NCBI GenBank assembly: GCA_947177005.1
Contig: CAMWSZ010000025.1
Span: 1 to 15,470, forward strand
Source of the DNA: an uncultured Clostridia bacterium
GTDB lineage: Bacteria; Bacillota; Clostridia; Oscillospirales; Oscillospiraceae
Direction: 5' to 3'
DNA length: 15,470 nt
Shown: piece after piece, positions 13,931 through 15,470 of the stretch
Layout: every line of letters starts with the position of its first letter
How positions within the stretch are numbered: position 1 is the first letter of the stretch
Notes under the pieces: generated by a model
The model's database searches: none
The model's input: only the letters and a program-made list of their open reading frames with translations
Told to the model about the DNA's origin: nothing
Translations under genes and position numbers: made by a program

Positions 13931-14335
13931 TCAGTCTTCTTCCTCGGACTCGCCGTCCGCTTCGGGTTCGTCCAGCTCAAACTCAAGCTGTTTCCCGCAG
14001 CCCGGACACTTCACCGCGCCGTCCTCCAGAATGGACTCATCAAAGAAGATATCCTCCTCGCAGTTGGGACACGTGGTCTGATACACACCCTCGCTGTCCT
14101 CATCCCCGTCCTCCTCTTCGAACAGACACGACTCCACGTCGCTCAGATCCTCGCTCACCGCATCCAGCGCGTCCTCCAGATCGCCCTGCCGGTCACGCAT
14201 GTCCTGCAATTCCAGGGCCATGTCGTCCAGAATATCCATCATGATCGTGAAGAGCTTGCCCTCCTTGGACTTGGTTTCCAACCCCAGGCCCTCGGCCAAC
14301 CCTTTCATATACGCGACCTTTTCCAGAATTTCCAT
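13931..14335 (-). CDS. CD1247-type zinc-ribbon protein
   Basis: A 134-residue acidic protein. The N-terminal half is helical (KVAYMKGLAEGLGLE, then an acidic region around LSDVESCLFEEEDGDEDSE). The C-terminal half has a zinc ribbon with CPNC (Cys89, Cys92) and CPGC (Cys110, Cys113), and an acidic tail. This is the layout of the Clostridia-specific CD1247_N family commonly found beside efp. Function is unknown; the zinc ribbon suggests a role in transcription or translation (inference). The gene follows efp by 54 bases, with AAGGAG upstream of its ATG, and is probably cotranscribed with efp. Confidence 0.85.
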   Translation of the reverse strand: MEILEKVAYMKGLAEGLGLETKSKEGKLFTIMMDILDDMALELQDMRDRQGDLEDALDAVSEDLSDVESCLFEEEDGDEDSEGVYQTTCPNCEEDIFFDESILEDGAVKCPGCGKQLEFELDEPEADGESEEED

Positions 14336-14389
14336 ACGCTTCTCCTTTCAAAGTTCACCTGTTGACAGCAGCTCTCCCATGTCCGCGTC

Positions 14390-14956
14390 TTACTTGCACC
14401 GGGACAGATATTCGCCGGTACGGGTGTCAATCGTGATTCTGTCGCCCACGTTGATGAACAGGGGCACTTTGATCTCCGCGCCGGTCTCCAGGGTAGCGGG
14501 CTTGGTGACGTTGGTGGCGGTGTTGCCGGCGAAGCCGGGTTCGGTATCGGTGACCTCCAGGTCCATAAAGTTGGGGCACTCCAGGCCGAACACCTTGCCC
14601 TTGAAGCTGAGCACCTTGCAGACCGTGTTCTCCTTCACAAAGCGGAATGCGTCGCCCAGCATATCCTTGTTCAGGGGCTCCATCTCGTAGGTCTCCTGAT
14701 CCATGAAGTAATAGAGGTCGCCGTCGCTGTAGCTGTATTCCATATCGCGGCGCTCCACAAACGCCTCCTCAAATTTTGCGGTGGGGTTGAAGGACGTCTC
14801 AGTGACGGCCCCGGTGATGACGTTTTTCATCTTGGTGCGCACGAAGGCCGCGCCCTTGCCGGGCTTGACGTGCTGGAACTCGATGACCTGCATGACCTTG
14901 CCGTCCATCTCGAAAGTTTTACCGTTGCGGAACTCACCCGCTGTAATCGTAGCCAT
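14390..14956 (-). CDS. efp: Translation elongation factor P
   Basis: A 188-residue protein with three EF-P domains. The first begins MATITAGEFRNGKTFEMDGK and carries the loop HVKPGKGAAFVRTK, with Lys34 at the position that is modified in many bacteria. The last domain ends VPLFINVGDRITIDTRTGEY. EF-P enters stalled ribosomes and promotes peptide-bond formation at proline runs. AGGAGG precedes the ATG. It is first in a unit with the CD1247-type gene and diverges from the RluA-family gene. Confidence 0.98.
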   Translation of the reverse strand: MATITAGEFRNGKTFEMDGKVMQVIEFQHVKPGKGAAFVRTKMKNVITGAVTETSFNPTAKFEEAFVERRDMEYSYSDGDLYYFMDQETYEMEPLNKDMLGDAFRFVKENTVCKVLSFKGKVFGLECPNFMDLEVTDTEPGFAGNTATNVTKPATLETGAEIKVPLFINVGDRITIDTRTGEYLSRCK

Positions 14957-14997
14957 ATTTTTTTACCTCCTAATCGAAAGTCGATTGTCCACCGGAT

Positions 14998-15026
14998 ATT
15001 TTACAGTATTCCTATTGTAAATGCAA
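14998..15026 (-). promoter_or_regulatory. Promoter of efp
   Basis: On the minus strand TTGCAT (15021-15026), a 17-base spacer and TAAAAT (14998-15003). The start would be near 14991, giving an efp leader of about 35 bases. Confidence 0.6.
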
Positions 15027-15088
15027 GTATTTTGTAGTAAATTTATGGACAGATTCCAAAAAGGGAAATTATCTGCCGGGAGTGTGCC

Positions 15089-15470
15089 ATGATATTGATA
15101 TTATACCAGGATCACGACATTTTGATCTGCCAGAAGCCGCCGGGACTGCTCAGCCAGAGCGGCCCCGGGCCCAATATGCCGGACGGGCTGCGCAAAGAAA
15201 CCGGACAGACGGTGTATCCGGTCCACCGTCTGGACCGGGGCGCGGGCGGGATAATGGTCTACGCCCGCACGCAAAAAGCGGCTGCGTTTCTCTCCGATGC
15301 CATTCGCCGCGGGGAACTGCAAAAGCAGTATCTGTGCATCGTCCGCGGGACGCCGGAACAGCCGTCGGGGATCTATCAGGACCTGCTGCTCCACGACAAA
15401 ACCCGCAATAAAAGCTTTGTGGTACAGCGGCTGCGGGGCGGGGTGCGGGAGGCGAGCCTGTCCTATCAGG
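15089..15470 (+). CDS. RluA family pseudouridine synthase (partial, 5' part)
   Basis: An open frame from ATG 15089 (GGGAG at 15078-15082) to the window end, 127 residues without a stop. It reads ILYQDHDILICQKPPGLLSQ, the usual opening of RluA-type synthases, then VHRLDRGAGGIMVYART, with the catalytic motif HRLDR (Asp49). QKQYLCIVRG follows. These enzymes convert specific uridines in rRNA or tRNA to pseudouridine in the cytosol. No S4 domain precedes the catalytic core, so it is like the short forms. Which uridine it modifies cannot be told. The 3' end lies outside the window. Confidence 0.92.
   Translation, partial: MILILYQDHDILICQKPPGLLSQSGPGPNMPDGLRKETGQTVYPVHRLDRGAGGIMVYARTQKAAAFLSDAIRRGELQKQYLCIVRGTPEQPSGIYQDLLLHDKTRNKSFVVQRLRGGVREASLSYQ

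Noticed and set aside
1..15470. CRISPR array, tRNA or rRNA genes
   Set aside because: No regularly spaced repeats and no tRNA-like or rRNA-like segments were seen on either strand. The only tRNA-related element is the T-box leader.

Overview
The window looks like chromosome from a gut-type Clostridia (Bacillota), probably Oscillospiraceae-like. The evidence is the housekeeping content (alaS, hinT, efp with a CD1247-type zinc-ribbon neighbour, an RluA-family synthase), an alanine T-box leader, a yjdF-type leader RNA, strong AAGGAGG ribosome sites and TTGACA/TATAAT promoters. Genus-level assignment is inference. Bases 6000-15470 are visibly GC-rich; bases 1-5500 are visibly more AT-rich (judged by eye, not computed).

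Region 1 (1-5900) is an accessory island. It carries two large plus-strand genes and one small one: a protein with an unrecognised N-terminal half and a C-terminal DisA_N/DAC-like nucleotide cyclase domain (372-1703); a 59-residue very basic peptide with its own extended -10 promoter (1975-2154); and a 924-residue protein with an HEVSH zinc-metallopeptidase motif (2245-5019), closed by a strong intrinsic terminator. The island is bracketed by two truncated copies of the 5' part of a P-loop ATPase gene (36-160 and 5629-5904, both minus strand). A decayed IS3-family element (about 5165-5629) interrupts the second copy. The cyclase-peptide-peptidase set is the best candidate here for an undescribed nucleotide-signalling, possibly defence, system.

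Region 2 (5940-7901, plus strand) holds yjdF behind a probable yjdF/azaaromatic riboswitch whose leader contains an exact complement of the ribosome-binding site. It is followed by a two-gene unit of a DUF1700-like membrane protein and a PadR regulator, behind a promoter with a 21-bp palindrome at the start site.

Region 3 (7907-13803, minus strand) reads, in transcription order: a consensus promoter, an alanine T-box leader (specifier GCC), a small DUF3887-like lipoprotein, a membrane-anchored alpha/beta hydrolase, alaS and hinT. The T-box would put the whole unit under uncharged tRNA-Ala control although two unrelated genes lie between it and alaS.

Region 4 (13893-15470) holds efp and the CD1247-type zinc-ribbon gene on the minus strand, ending in an intrinsic terminator, and a divergent RluA-family pseudouridine synthase gene cut by the window end. 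I saw no tRNA, rRNA or CRISPR array.
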